A program made the position numbers and the translations under genes. Positions 1 through 10,303 of a stretch of 64,000 nt of DNA are shown piece by piece. The notes below the pieces were generated by a model that was not told the DNA's origin, searched no databases, and was given only the letters and a program-made list of their open reading frames with translations. Source of the DNA: Serripes groenlandicus. Its lineage: Eukaryota; Mollusca; Bivalvia; Cardiida; Cardiidae. The stretch's first letter is position 1, and each line of letters starts with the position of its first letter. The stretch is from the NCBI GenBank assembly GCA_031761405.1, contig JASEVX010000003.1:63038423-63102422 (forward strand), written 5' to 3'.

Positions 1-850
1 ATGGGATAATAACATGCATATAATAGTGATATGCATGGGATAATAACATACATATAATAGTGATATGCATGGGATAATAACATTCATATAATAGTAATAT
101 GCATGGGATAATAACATACATATAATAGTAATATGCATGGGATAATGATATGCATATAATAGTAATATGCATGGGATAATAACATACATATAATAGTGAT
201 ATGCATGGGATAATAACATGCATATAATAGTAATATGCATGGGATAATAACATGCATATAATAGTAATATGCATGGGATAATAACATGCATATAATAGTG
301 ATATGCATGGGATAATAACATACATATAATAGTGATATGCATGGGATAATAACATTCATATAATAGTAATATGCATGGGATAATAACATACATATAATAG
401 TGATATGCATGGGATAATAACATGCATATAATAGTGATATGCATGGGATAATAACATTCATGGGATAATAACATGCATATAATAGTAATATGCATGGGAT
501 AATGATATGCATATAATAGTAATATGCATGGAATAATAACATGCATATAATAGTAATATGCATGGGATAATAACATACATATAATAGTAATATGCATGGG
601 ATAATGATATGCATATAATAGTAATATGCATGGGATAATAACATGCATATAATAGTAATATGCATGGGATAATAACATACATATAATAGTGATATGCATG
701 GGATAATAACATACATATAATAGTGATATGCATGGAATAATAACATTCATGGGATAATAACATACATGTAATAGTAACATGCAAGGGATGAAAACATGCA
801 TGGGATAATAACATTCATGGGATAATTATGTACATAGGATAATAACATAC
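1..850. repeat. 34-bp minisatellite, about 24 units
   Basis: Unit begins ATGGGATAATAACATGCATA and continues TAATAGTGATATGC. Units differ by a few substitutions (GTGAT/GTAAT, CATGC/CATTC/CATAC), and shortened 17-bp units occur near 450 and 745-840. The array runs off the left edge. Both strands stay open only because the unit is AT-biased; it is not coding. Confidence 0.95.
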
Positions 851-902
851 TAAATGCCAAAGCATTCATACTGGCAAGTAATAGGTTGAAATAGTAAATT
901 AC

Positions 903-1045
903 CTTGAATATGACTAACACCCCTTCATCTCTCTCAGTGTCCTGGTCCATTCTAAAGTATATGTTATCGATGTCATCAATTGAGTAGGTAATATCTGCAT
1001 TAATTCCTGTATCATTGTCAAACGCCTTAATTCTTGCAATTTCGC
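903..1045 (-). CDS. CadN: CadN exon 18: EC13 (gene continues to the left)
   Basis: 143 nt, residues 1606-1653, phase 1 in, phase 0 out. Acceptor TATCCATTTCAG, donor GTAATT at 902. Encodes EIARIKAFDNDTGINADITY, then SIDDIDNIYF and GVLVIFK. FDNDTGINADITYSI is a canonical EC calcium site. The donor lies about 50 bp from the end of the 34-bp minisatellite; no further exon is visible before position 1. Confidence 0.9.
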
Positions 1046-1421
1046 CTGAAATGGATATTACAATAGGTTTCGTTAAGTGGTTACTGCGATATGGACTCTT
1101 AATGTAGTTGCACGCAAAACTTTAACCAGAATTTCTATGTTATTAAAAGGGGCCATAATTTGCATTATATGCAGGATTGGATTATCTCACTCAAATGTTT
1201 ACATAGGTGTGATGGGTTGAGAAGGATTGAATAAAGTTTCAATGCAATTCATAAAGTAGTTACCGAGATATGGACTCTTAATGTAGTTGCAGGTAAAATG
1301 CATAATTGGGAAATTCAAAGTGTAGTTGCTATAGACAGGGAACCGCTATAACACAGGTTTGACTTTACTTTCATCTTTGGTTTCAAAAAACTACAGGTCA
1401 TTATTTCAAAACATATAATTT
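1046..1421. other. Intron 17, no recognised feature
   Basis: AT-rich intronic DNA. A short phrase (gatatggactcttaatgtag) occurs twice, at 1089 and 1268, suggesting an old local duplication. Confidence 0.5.
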
Positions 1422-1999
1422 TCCCACATGTAGACACATTTTCCCACATGTAGACACATTTTCCCACATGTAGACACATTTTCCCACATCTAGACACATT
1501 TTCCCACATTTAGACACATTTTCTTACATCTAGACACATTTCCCCACATTTAGACACATTTTCCCACATCTAGACACATTTTCCCAGATCTACACACATT
1601 TGTCCACATCTAGACACATTTTCGCACATATAGACACATTTTCCCACATCTAGACACATTTTCCAACATTTAGACACATTTTCCCACATCTAGACACATT
1701 TTCCCACATCTAGACACATTTTCCCACATCTAGACACATTTTCCCCACATCTAGACACATTTTCACACATCTAGACACATATAGGCACATTTTCACACAT
1801 ATAGACACATTTTCGCACATCTAGACACATTTTCCCACATCTAGACACATTTTCACACATATAGGCACATTTTCCCACATTAAGACACATTTTCCCCACA
1901 TCTAGACACATTTTCCCACATCTAGACACATTTTCACACATATAGGCACATTTTCACACATATAGGCACATTTTCACACATTAAGACACATTTTGAACA
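1422..1999. repeat. 20-bp minisatellite, about 28 units
   Basis: Unit TTCCCACATCTAGACACATT with point variants (TAGGCAC, TTCGCAC, CATTTAGAC). Uniform direct tandem array without spacers. Its core, CCCACAT.TAGAC, resembles the TAGACGC terminus of family A, so it may have arisen from one MITE end. Confidence 0.93.
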
Positions 2000-2305
2000 C
2001 ATCTGACACTGACAAATTATGGAAACATTGTGGCAAAATAAGAAATTGTTCATATTTGCAACAATGTTTTCAAGTCCATTCAGAAATAAAATTTCCAAAA
2101 TTTTAGCCTAGATGTTTATAAGTCTTTAAATATGCCAAATCTGGAACTAGGTTAACTGAATTATTTCCATATTTTTCATTTAACTCTTCCAAAATTCATA
2201 GTTTTTCTTTTTGCAACAATGTTTATAGAAAGTTTCCATATTTTTGCCTAGATGTTTCCAAAGTTGTCTGCTGCAGAATTGTTGTATCTGTGAAAGGCGC
2301 GTTAA
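2000..2305. repeat. Degenerate family A MITE remnants
   Basis: Contains ACATTGTGGCAAAAT, AGAAATTG, GCAACAATGTTTTCAAG and GTCTGCTGCAGAATTGTTG in family A order but with gaps and partial duplication. Ends with GTTAAC 14 nt from the exon 17 edge. Confidence 0.7.
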
Positions 2306-2319
2306 CAAGGAATATTTAC

Positions 2320-2634
2320 CTGACTCCTGATTTTCTGAGAAGTGAAATGAATATTGATCCACGCGAAAATAGGGCGCGTTATCATTTTCGTCCAACACGC
2401 TGACGGTCAATGTTCCTGTTCCTGTCAGGAATGGTACTCCTTTATCTACAGCTTCCAATATGATGGTGTAAGTGTCGACTGATTCCCTGTCCAGTTCTGC
2501 TGTCGTGTTCAGGTAGAGTGTAGTTTCGTCTAGAGCAAAAACAGCCTGCGGTACTTGAGATAGTATGCGTACCGTGAATTGTTGGTTAACTCCAGCGTCA
2601 TAATCTATAAACTGAACTTTATCCATTAGAAAAC
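2320..2634 (-). CDS. CadN: CadN exon 17: EC12, start of EC13
   Basis: 315 nt, residues 1501-1606, phase 1 in and out. Acceptor ATAATTTTCAG, donor GTAAAT. Encodes FLMDKVQFIDYDAGVN, AELDRESVDTYTIILEAVD, VLDENDNAPYF and FHFSENQESG. A degraded MITE ends (GTTAAC) 14 nt from the donor edge. Confidence 0.92.
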
Positions 2635-2686
2635 CTGAAAATTATAAAATATTTTTTTTTCAATATCTTTGTACAAAAGGAAGGGC

Positions 2687-2925
2687 TTAACACTTTCCCA
2701 CATCATAGACCAAATTTGCCGAAGACGACTTTGAAAACATCTAGGCAAAAAAATGTATAGAAACTTTCTATAATTGAAGGGATAATTACTGAAAACTAGT
2801 TGAAAGCATTGTGGTAAAAAGGAGAAATTGCATGTTTTGAGCAATTTCTCCATTTTGTCACAATGTGTTCAAAAGTAATTTGCTGCAGAGGTATCAGAAA
2901 GCATCTATATGTGGGAAAAGGGTAT
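2687..2925 (-). mobile_element. Family A MITE
   Basis: TTAACACTTTCCCACAT at left, GTGGGAAAAGGG at right, internal GGAGAAATTGC...GCAATTTCTCC hairpin. Right TTAA decayed. Confidence 0.85.
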
Positions 2926-3182
2926 TCAGATAGCTTCTGATACATCTGTAGTAAATAACCTGAAAATTATTAGATAAACTCATGATACATCTGCAGAAAA
3001 ATTATTTTTTAAAAATGTTTTACAGCCTGCTGAAATATTAGTTTTTCAATAATTTTCATCTTGATCAAATTCTACTTTTGCCATAATCTTTCATAAGTCT
3101 TCCCCAATGTATTCCTATTGCAATTAAACTGACTACTATGTACTTCATTTCTGGTCATAATTATAAACAAGAGAATTTTAGT

Positions 3183-3405
3183 TTAACCCTTTCCCACATA
3201 CAACAAATCTGCAGCAGACGACTATGAAATCATAGTGACAACAACCTGTAAAAAAACACAAAATATAGCTTAATTGTTGAATAAAGTTGAAAACATTGTG
3301 GCCAGAGTTGAAATTGCTCATGATGAGCAATTTCACTTTGGCCACAATGTTTTCAAAATTCGTCTGCCGCTTTTGCATCAAAATGCGTCTGCAGGTGGGA
3401 TACAG
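3183..3405 (-). mobile_element. Family A MITE
   Basis: Left end TTAACCCTTTCCCACAT intact; hairpin AAATTGCTCATGATGAGCAA; right terminus decayed at GGTGGGATAC. Confidence 0.85.
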
Positions 3406-3412
3406 ATAAACT

Positions 3413-3550
3413 CACGCTCAATGGCTGATTCCTGGAGAGTTAACCAGTACTCTTGTGTTTGTGTGGATAAATGCCAAAGACTTAACCCGCTAATCACGGG
3501 ATTCAGACCCAGGTCCTTTTGACATTCTACCGCTGCAACACTCGTCTTCC
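3413..3550 (-). mobile_element. SINE fragment
   Basis: Carries TCCTGGAGAGTTAACCAGTA, the reverse of the tail region of the tRNA-derived SINE family, and a decayed B-box-like GGGATTCAGACCC. Confidence 0.5.
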
Positions 3551-3910
3551 CGACCATGACAATGTTTGAAGGACTTAATGGTAAACAACGAAGATCCTGA
3601 TTCAGGCTGATCTCAATGTTGTGAGGGTATGGTTTCCCACGATGAGGCCCATATTATGTTTGTGGGTTGATACTTAAGCCAAATTCATTAAAATCAGACC
3701 CAACTATTTCGCTGTATGTATATTGGATCAGATTAGACCACATAAAAGATGTCTTGAATTGACTCCATACATTTAAATATTCGTAAAAAAGTGCCTGTAT
3801 TTCTGTCCAATGAAATGTCACGATACAACCAAAGCTCTGTTCTGCTATCAAAGTGGTTACTATACATTCAGAACACTTGTTGAGGCAGCGAAGTTTATTT
3901 CTGGTTTAAA

Positions 3911-4138
3911 TTAACCCTCTCTGCCACATGTAGACATTTTCTGATGCCTCTGCAGCAGATGACGTTTTGAAAACATTGTGGCAAAAGGAGAAATTGCTCA
4001 TGAGGACCATTTTCTCCTTTTGCCACAATGTTTTCAACTCTTTTTAATCTTTCGTTTATCAAGATATTCCACATTTTGACCAGAATGATTTCAAAGGCGT
4101 CTGCTGCAGATTTCTTGTATGTGGGAAAGGGGGGTTAA
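3911..4138 (+). mobile_element. Family A MITE, complete
   Basis: TTAACCCTCTCTGCCACAT to GTGGGAAAGGGGGGTTAA. The hairpin arms AACATTGTGGCAAAAGGAGA / TCTCCTTTTGCCACAATGTT are perfectly complementary. Ends 21 nt from the exon 16 edge. Confidence 0.92.
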
Positions 4139-4159
4139 TGAGATTGGGTTGATACTTAC

Positions 4160-4478
4160 CAGGTTCTTTATTTTCAGGAACTGTCATCAATAGTGTGACC
4201 AAGTGTGGAGCGTTATCATTGATATCAATGGGTCTCACAGTGACGGTAGCATAACCATACAGTTCGTTGTTACCGGGCTGGCCATCGGCTACTTCTATCG
4301 TAATTACAAATTCACTTTTACCATTAGGCAGGTCTCTGTCGAGAGGTTTAACAATGCTCAAACTGGAAGTTTTACCACTCCCGCCGATTGTGAAATATTG
4401 GGCATCATTGGGGTCAGTAAACAACAATTTGTAGTAAAAAAAGTTGTTTCCATCATTATCTATATCTGTTGGGATGAC
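4160..4478 (-). CDS. CadN: CadN exon 16: most of EC11, start of EC12
   Basis: 319 nt, residues 1395-1501, phase 0 in, phase 1 out. Acceptor GCTTCCACAG, donor GTAAGT. Encodes VIPTDIDNDGNNFFYYKL, IVKPLDRDLPNGKSEF, VADGQPGNNELYGYATV, linker DINDNAPHL and TVPENKEPG. PLDRDLPNG and GYA.V also occur in insect CadN. MITE end 21 nt from the donor edge. Confidence 0.93.
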
Positions 4479-4511
4479 CTGTGGAAGCAAATGATACACT
4501 ATTCATGTAAT

Positions 4512-4705
4512 TTCTAATTTGTTTTATTTATTGGGGTTTCCCCCATTATTTCGACATTATTTCAGTTATATCACGGCAACAGTTCACTTATTCATGATCC
4601 CTTGGTAAACACGCCAGTACTAGGCTAGGAAATGTGCCTTACCAAAGGGCACTCCCCTGTGTCCGCCGCAATTCAAATCCCAGATGCTACACACTCGGCC
4701 AGAGC
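4512..4705 (-). mobile_element. tRNA-derived SINE, decayed
   Basis: Contains ATTTCAGTTATATCACGGCA, GTTCACTTATTCATG and CGCAATTCAAATCCCAGATG (reverse B box) in the order of the better copies at 23520 and 31250. Confidence 0.55.
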
Positions 4706-4873
4706 GGATTCATCATTTTTCATGTAAAGTTGACAACTTTCTGTTTAGTCACCTGCTTTGATAACCATGAATTTGTTACACAGTTGACAACCTTAAGGGA
4801 TGGTTTGGTTTCAAAGGAGAAGATTCTTAAAGACTATTCTTTCTGTTGCAATGGCAATCACAGATCAGTGTCT

Positions 4874-5103
4874 TTAACCCTTTCCCTCATACGACAATTC
4901 TGCAGCAGACGACTTTGAACGTATTTTGTCAAAACATAGAAAATCTCCACAATTGAATGGATAACCTATGACAAAAAGTGGAAAACATTGTGACAGAAGG
5001 AGAAATTGCACGTTTTGTGCAATTTCTTCTTTTGTCACTATGTTTTCAAAAAGCCGTCTGCTGCAGAGGCGTCAGAAAGCGTCTATATGAGGGAAAGGGT
5101 TAA
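4874..5103 (-). mobile_element. Family A MITE, full length 230 bp
   Basis: TTAA at both ends, termini CCCTTTCCCTCAT / ATGAGGGAAAGGG, hairpin loop GCACGTTTTGTGC. Subfamily with CATA.GACAATTCTGCAGC arm. Confidence 0.95.
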
Positions 5104-5197
5104 GCTTTGTTTGGTAGAGGACTATGCCAGGTTTGTTTCTGTAAAGTTTAAATGGAATTTTCCCTGTGGTAAAGTAGATGTCATGAAATGAGAGATT

Positions 5198-5495
5198 GGA
5201 AATTTACAAACTTTATGTGGTAATTCCAGCATGACCTTGACAAACTTTGAGTGGTAATTCCTGGTACTGTATAACCTTGACAAATTAAGTGTGGTAATTC
5301 CAGTATGACCCTAACACACTTTGTTTGGTATTTCTAGTATAACCTTGACAAATTTTGTGTGGTAATTCCAGTATGACCTTGACAAACTTTGTGTAGTAAT
5401 TCCAGTATGACCCTGACAAACTCTGTGAGGAATTTCCAGGAAGACGCTGTCACCATTTGTTTGTTTATTTTAGTATTATCCTGACATACGTTGTT
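5198..5495. repeat. 34-bp minisatellite, about 8 degenerate units
   Basis: Unit approximates GTGGTAATTCCAGTATGACC followed by TTGACAAACTTTGT. Units diverge by 10-30%. Confidence 0.85.
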
Positions 5496-5632
5496 TGCAG
5501 GGGTATTATCACCAGTTCAATCACACCTGTCAATACTGTCATTTTTTTCAAAAACAGCTTTTTAAAGAATGGCTACATTTCACAATGCACTTTCACAATT
5601 TATTTCAAAATAATCTTCCCAACCTCCCTCCC

Positions 5633-5804
5633 CTTACCTCTTTCAGCACATTTTGAAACATCTGCAGCAGACAATTACTGAAGGCATTCTTGCAACAAAA
5701 TGAGCAATTTCTTTCCTTTTGCGACAATGTTTTCAACACTATATTATAATAAAGATGTTTTCAAAGTTGTCTGCTGTATATTTATTGTATGTGGCAAAGG
5801 ATTA
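5633..5804 (+). mobile_element. Family A MITE, decayed
   Basis: CATCTGCAGCAGAC, GAGCAATTTC, CGACAATGTTTTCAACA and GTATGTGGCAAAGGATTAA retained; hairpin left arm largely lost. Confidence 0.7.
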
Positions 5805-5837
5805 AATAGGAGCATACATACACTATGATGGGATAAT

Positions 5838-6066
5838 TTAACCCTTTCCCACTTGTAGAAAATTTACAGCAGTCAACTTAGAAAACATCTTGCCAAAAAT
5901 ATGGAAAGTCTCTTTAAATGAAAGTATAGTTATTGAAGAGAGTTGAAAACATTGTGGCAAAAGGAGAAATTGCTCATAATGAGCAGTTTCTCCTTTTGTC
6001 ACAATGTTTTCAAAAGTCATCTGCTGCATACACGTCAAAATGCATCTGTAAATGGGAAAGGATTTA
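5838..6066 (-). mobile_element. Family A MITE, near-complete
   Basis: TTAACCCTTTCCCACTTG to GGGAAAGGATTTAG; hairpin loop CTCATAATGAG. Right end 12 nt from exon 15. Confidence 0.92.
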
Positions 6067-6078
6067 GTTGTAACTTAC

Positions 6079-6240
6079 AGTTAGTATCACTCCAACAACA
6101 GATGTGTCATTTTCTCTAAAATTATCAAATTCTTGATCGCTTATTACTGGCGGGTTATCGTTCACATCCGTAATGTCAACTGTAACATTGGTAAAGCTTT
6201 CAAATTTTGTGTCATACACCCTAACAACAAAATTGTATGT
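6079..6240 (-). CDS. CadN: CadN exon 15: end of EC10, start of EC11
   Basis: 162 nt, 54 codons, residues 1341-1394, phase 0 both ends. Acceptor is a long T tract ending TTTCAG; donor GTAAGT. Encodes TYNFVVRVYD, VDITDVNDNPPVI and FRENDTSVVGVILT. A family A MITE ends 12 nt from the donor edge. Confidence 0.92.
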
Positions 6241-6679
6241 CTGAAAAAAAAAAAAGAATACATAAGCAAAAGTCAAATAAGTAAAATAAATTCCACTTAT
6301 TCTAGGTAACTAAATGAAATGTTACTAGTTTCTTAATGTGTAAATATCATATTTAAGTGAATACAATTATTTGGATATCACTATGCTAATATAGTCAAGT
6401 TTGTAAACACTGCTACCCACAATTACCCTTTGTAAAGTGTAACCCTTTGTTTTTTCTAATAGGTGTTAACATCAACTTGTCCACTGAAGTGGAATGAAGC
6501 ATAGACAATCTGATTTTCGTTTCCATCAATTATAAAAAAACTTTACCGTTGTAGATATCTAGAAAAGAGGCATATTTCAGGTTTAAAAATTCATACCTGA
6601 ACCCTAAATATATGTAGTGGGTACTCAGAAGAACCATCTTGCCCAGATGATTCTTTTGAATTTTCAAAAAATAGAAAAT
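6241..6679. other. Intron 14, no recognised feature
   Basis: AT-rich intronic sequence starting at the exon 15 acceptor T tract; no gene or clear repeat seen. Confidence 0.5.
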
Positions 6680-6961
6680 TTAACCCTTTCCCACATACAA
6701 TCAAGTGTTGTGAGTTTGAGCCCCAGATTGGCCAACATTCTTTCTGACCTGTGACAAAAGTCAATGTGACAAGTGTCTTTCTTCTTCCGCCAATGGACTA
6801 ACAACCTATGTGGAAATGCAGCCAATTGCTTGAAAAAACTGTTGTGTTTGGTACTGGTGTGAGAAAGCCCTGAAACACATGAGTAGGTTTACTTGCTGCA
6901 GCAATATAATTGAAGAATTGTTTAAAATTGTTTTAAACCCCAAATAATCAATCAATCATTC
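6680..6961 (+). mobile_element. SINE (5'-truncated) inserted in a family A left end
   Basis: 6680-6703 is TTAACCCTTTCCCACATACA, then sequence switches to GTGAGTTTGAGCCCCAGATT (B-box region), GGCCAACATTC and a tail AATCAATCAATCATT. Same SINE family as 23520-23823 in the opposite orientation. Confidence 0.7.
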
Positions 6962-7069
6962 AGTCTTTCTCCTGGAGACTAAACAAGTACATGCGACATT
7001 GGGCTGGACAAATCCCAAAGACAGAACCAAATTTGAATCTAGGACCTTCAGTACAAGAGGCTTGCTTAC

Positions 7070-7182
7070 CTTTACTCCTGAATCATAATCCAGTGTAGCA
7101 GAAACTTTAATTTGACCAGTAGCCGATTGTACTTGGAAAGGTGGTGCTGGAAATGTTGTTATACTGTATGACAGGACAGCAT
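7070..7182 (-). CDS. CadN: CadN exon 14: EC10 core
   Basis: 113 nt, residues 1303-1340, phase 1 in, phase 0 out; recognised by phase and motif. Acceptor TTTTTCATAG, donor GTAAGC. Peptide DAVLSYSITTFPAPPFQV, then SATGQIKVSATLDYDSGVK: ITTFP, TGQI and LDYD strands of an EC repeat. SINE-derived sequence abuts the donor side. Confidence 0.9.
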
Positions 7183-7383
7183 CTATGAAAAAGGAGAATA
7201 TGAGTCAGAGAATAAGTTTCTTGAATCATAAAATACTGCACGTTAAAACAGAGTTCACTGTAATGTTGTAAAACATAAAATACTACATAATAAAACAGAG
7301 TTCATTGTAATGTTTTAAATCATAAACTACAATATATTAACACTATGAGGCGCCGTTTTACTATTTATTCCTTATTTTTTTTA

Positions 7384-7965
7384 TAGAAAATGGATTTCTT
7401 GATATCAAGAAATAAAGAGTATTTTCTGATATCAAAAAATAGATTTTCTGATATCAAAAATTCATTTTTTGTTATCAGAAAATCTATTTTTTGATATCAG
7501 GAATTCGATATTTTGATATCAGAAAATATTCATTATTTTCTGATATCATGAAATTGATTTCCTGATATCAAAAAATCGAAATCCTGATATCAAAAAATAT
7601 CAAGAAATATGCTCTATTTTTCCTTATCAGATGATTTTCTGATATCAAGAATTCGAATTCCTGATATTAGAAAATGAATATTTGATATCAGAAAATGTAT
7701 TTCTTGATATCAGAAAATCATCAGTATTTTTTGATATCAGAAAATAGATTAATTGTTATCAGAAAATGGATTTCTTGACATCAAAAAATGATTTTCTGAC
7801 ATCAATAAATGGAATTTCTGATATCAAGAAATATAAATGATTTTCTGATATCAAGAAATCGAATTTTTGATATAAAAAAATACTGACACTTTTGATATCA
7901 AGAAATACATTTTCTGATATCAAATCTTCATTTTCTGATATCAGGAATTCGAATTCTTGATATCA
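7384..7965. repeat. Palindromic GATATC minisatellite
   Basis: About 30 copies of TTTTCTGATATCAAGAAAT and its complement, roughly every 18-22 bp with irregular spacing. Nearly every unit centres on TGATATCA, so the tract can fold as multiple short hairpins on either strand. Confidence 0.9.
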
Positions 7966-8183
7966 CTGTGACCTTGACCTTTGACCCAATGACCTCAAAA
8001 TAAATACGGTTCATCTACATGTCAGGCCCAATATCCAAGTCACGTTTGAGGACTATAGGTCCAGGCATTGTTGAATTATCACTTGGACAAGCTTTGGTCT
8101 ACAGACGGACCGAAGGATTGACCTTCCAACCGACCGACCGACATGTGCAAAGCAATATACCCCTCTTCTTCGAAGGGGGCATA
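7966..8183 (+). mobile_element. TGACCTTGACC-type interspersed repeat
   Basis: Begins CTGTGACCTTGACCTTTGAC and ends CTTCGAAGGGGGCATAATAA. A related unit lies at 35088-35372. Such repeats with GACCTTGACC heads and GGGCATAATAA tails are common in bivalve genomes (general knowledge). Confidence 0.6.
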
Positions 8184-8229
8184 ATAAAACAGAGTTCACT
8201 GTAATGATGTCGTTCATTCAAGCAATTTT

Positions 8230-8400
8230 TCCTTTTGCCACAATGTTTTCAACTTTGAATGATTTAACTTCAATTTATAGAGATTTTCAATATTTGTCCT
8301 TACAACAAATCTGCAGCAGACATTTTTAAAAATATCTCGGCAAAAATATAGGTAATTTCTATCAATAAAAGTATGATTATTGAAACCACTGTAGGTCGAG
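8230..8400. repeat. Family A remnants (two partial copies)
   Basis: TTGCCACAATGTTTTCAACT, then separately CAACAAATCTGCAGCAGAC and ATAGGTAATTTCTATCAATA. Neither has termini. Confidence 0.65.
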
Positions 8401-8504
8401 TTTTTTTTTTCAATAACATAGCTCAAATAGTGTGACAGGATGTCATATGTTACAAATCATTCTAATTTTTTCTTAAAATAATATTAAATAATAATATCCT
8501 TTCT

Positions 8505-8700
8505 CCTGACAAGGATCTGACTACGTACACAAACTTCAAGAGCACCGCTTACGGCACAGACTCTCGACTGATAGAAAACAGAAAAAAAAAAGCTGAGCTA
8601 AACAAAAAACCTTAACCGGACGACCATGCCGCCGCCACCGCCGCCAGGGTCATGACAATAGCTTTCGTTTCTTCAAAAGTCAAGCTAAAAATGGCTCGAA
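8505..8700 (+). repeat. Interspersed repeat shared with 22627-22790
   Basis: ACCGCTTACGGCACAGAC, CTCGACTGATAGAAAACAG and CCTTAACCGGACGACCATGC occur in both copies; CCGCCGCCACC here replaces CCGACGCCGACG. Family unresolved. Confidence 0.75.
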
Positions 8701-8883
8701 AACAAACAGTTTTTGCCTTTTTTCACAATGTCTACAAATGTTGCATTAAACCTTACTTTTATTTTAATTTAAAGAAATACATCTGATTTTCCCAATGTAA
8801 TATTTCCTCGCATTTTCTCAAACTGCTCAAGTGTAAACAAATTCACTTTATGTTATCAATTATATAAACTTGGGAAAGCTCTC

Positions 8884-9290
8884 TTTAAACTTTCCAACAT
8901 ACAACAAATCTGCAGCAGACGACTTTGAAAACATCTAGAGAAAAACACGTTTATTCTCTAAACATGTAGGTTTAACCCTTTCCTTTATATAGACGCTTTC
9001 TGACACCTCTGCAGCAGACGGCTTTTTTGAAAACATAGTGACAAAAGAAGAAATTGCACAAAACGTGCAATTTCTCCTTTTGCCACAATGTTTTCCACTT
9101 TTTGTCATAGGTTATAAAATATAACCTAATTTTATAACCTATGTGTTGACAAAACATGTTCAAAGTTGTCTGCTGCAGAATTGTCATATGAGGAAAAGGG
9201 TTAAAGGTGTAAAAGTTGAAAACCTTGTGGCAAAAGGATAAATTGCTTGAAACGTCTTCAAAAGTCTTCTTCTGCAGAGGCGTCAGAAAG
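8884..9290 (-). mobile_element. Outer family A MITE split by an inner copy
   Basis: Left half 8884-8971 (CAACAAATCTGCAGCAGACG, ACATCTAGAG) and right half 9205-9290 (GTTGAAAACCTTGTGGCAAA, CTGCAGAGGCGTCAGAAAG) flank the complete inner copy at 8972-9204. Confidence 0.8.
8972..9204 (+). mobile_element. Family A MITE, complete, nested
   Basis: TTAACCCTTTCC to GGAAAAGGGTTAA; hairpin GAAATTGCACAAAACGTGCA. A duplicated ATAACCTAATTTTATAACCT segment lies in the linker. Confidence 0.93.
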
Positions 9291-9309
9291 GGAATGTAGA
9301 AAATGTTAC

Positions 9310-9459
9310 CTGAATCTGGGTCAACAGCTGCAACTATTGCTCCTTCTACATTCACATTGGGACGCAAATCTTCTGAAGCCGAGAATTGATAGAATGTTTT
9401 TTCGAAGACAGGAGCATTGTCATTTACATCTGTTATTGTAATCTTCACCTGTACTCGAC
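9310..9459 (-). CDS. CadN: CadN exon 13: EC9/EC10 linker, start of EC10
   Basis: 150 nt, residues 1253-1303, phase 1 in and out. Acceptor TTTTTTGCAG, donor GTAACA. Encodes VKITITDVNDNAPVF, TFYQFSASEDLRPN and VAAVDPDSG, a textbook linker plus DPDSG calcium motif. Damaged family A copies lie on both sides. Confidence 0.92.
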
Positions 9460-9486
9460 CTGCAAAAAATAGATCACTTTAGAGCT

Positions 9487-10303
9487 TTAGCCCTTTCTGA
9501 AATACAATAAATTTGCAGCAGACCATTTTGAAATTATCAAGTTTGAATATAGAAATTCTCCATAATAGATGATAGTATGCTTATTGAAACAAGTAACTGT
9601 AGGATTGCAAGCAATACCATAATCCCCTACCGGTTTGCACGTTTTGACTTGGTTTCTGTTGTCATAGCAACTCAATATTTAAGGTTATGAAGACAATAAA
9701 GCATGCTTTAACTCATAAAAAAATGACGAAATCCCATGAAACGCGAACTTGATCTGTGACACATGATTACAAAGCCATATACAAAATTTCAGCTCAATAT
9801 CTCAATGCATGTAGAAAAAAAGTGTGGAAAACTAATTTATTAATATTCTAAGTCCAAAAAGAGGCATAACTCATAAAAAAATTGACGAAATCCCATGAAA
9901 CGCGAACTTGATCTGCGACACATGATTACAAAGCCATATACAAAATTTCAGCTCAATATCTCAATGCATGTAGAAAAAAAGTGCGGAAAACTGATTTATT
10001 AATATTCTAAGTCCAAAAAGGGGCATAACTCATAAAAAAATTGACGAAATCCCATGAAACGCGAACTTGATCTGTGACACATGATTACAAAGCCATATAC
10101 AAAATTTCAGCTCAATATCTCAATGCATGTAGAAAAAAAGTGCGGAAAACTGATTTGTCGGACTGACTGACAGATGGACGGAGTGCAAACCTAAAAGTCC
10201 CCTTCGGCACGCCGGTAGGGGACTAATAAGCTCTTGCAAAAGGGGAAATTGCTCTTTTGTCACAATGTTTTCAAAAGTCTTCTGCTGCAGAGGCGTCAGA
10301 AAA
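9487..10303 (-). mobile_element. Family A MITE interrupted by another element
   Basis: Left half 9487-9598 starts TTAGCCCTTTCTG; right half 10228-10303 has TTGTCACAATGTTTTCAAAA and CTGCAGAGGCGTCAGAAA. The middle is a different repeat. Confidence 0.7.
9599..10227. repeat. Inserted repeat with three 159-bp tandem units
   Basis: Units start TGACGAAATCCCATGAAACG at 9724, 9883 and 10042, an exact 159-bp period. The two ends carry inverted CCCCTACCGG and CCGGTAGGGG next to TTTGCAC / GTGCAAA, hinting at terminal inverted repeats. Confidence 0.8.

Noticed and set aside
84..814. Open frames with MLLSHAYYYYM repeats
   Set aside because: Pure consequence of the 34-bp AT-rich minisatellite.
1422..1999. 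CRISPR-like regular array
   Set aside because: Units are contiguous with no unique spacers and the context is an animal intron; it is a minisatellite.
8972..9310. Cadherin frame continuing past the exon 13 donor into the MITE
   Set aside because: The open frame persists by chance; a consensus donor at 9309 and phase match to exon 14 define the true end.
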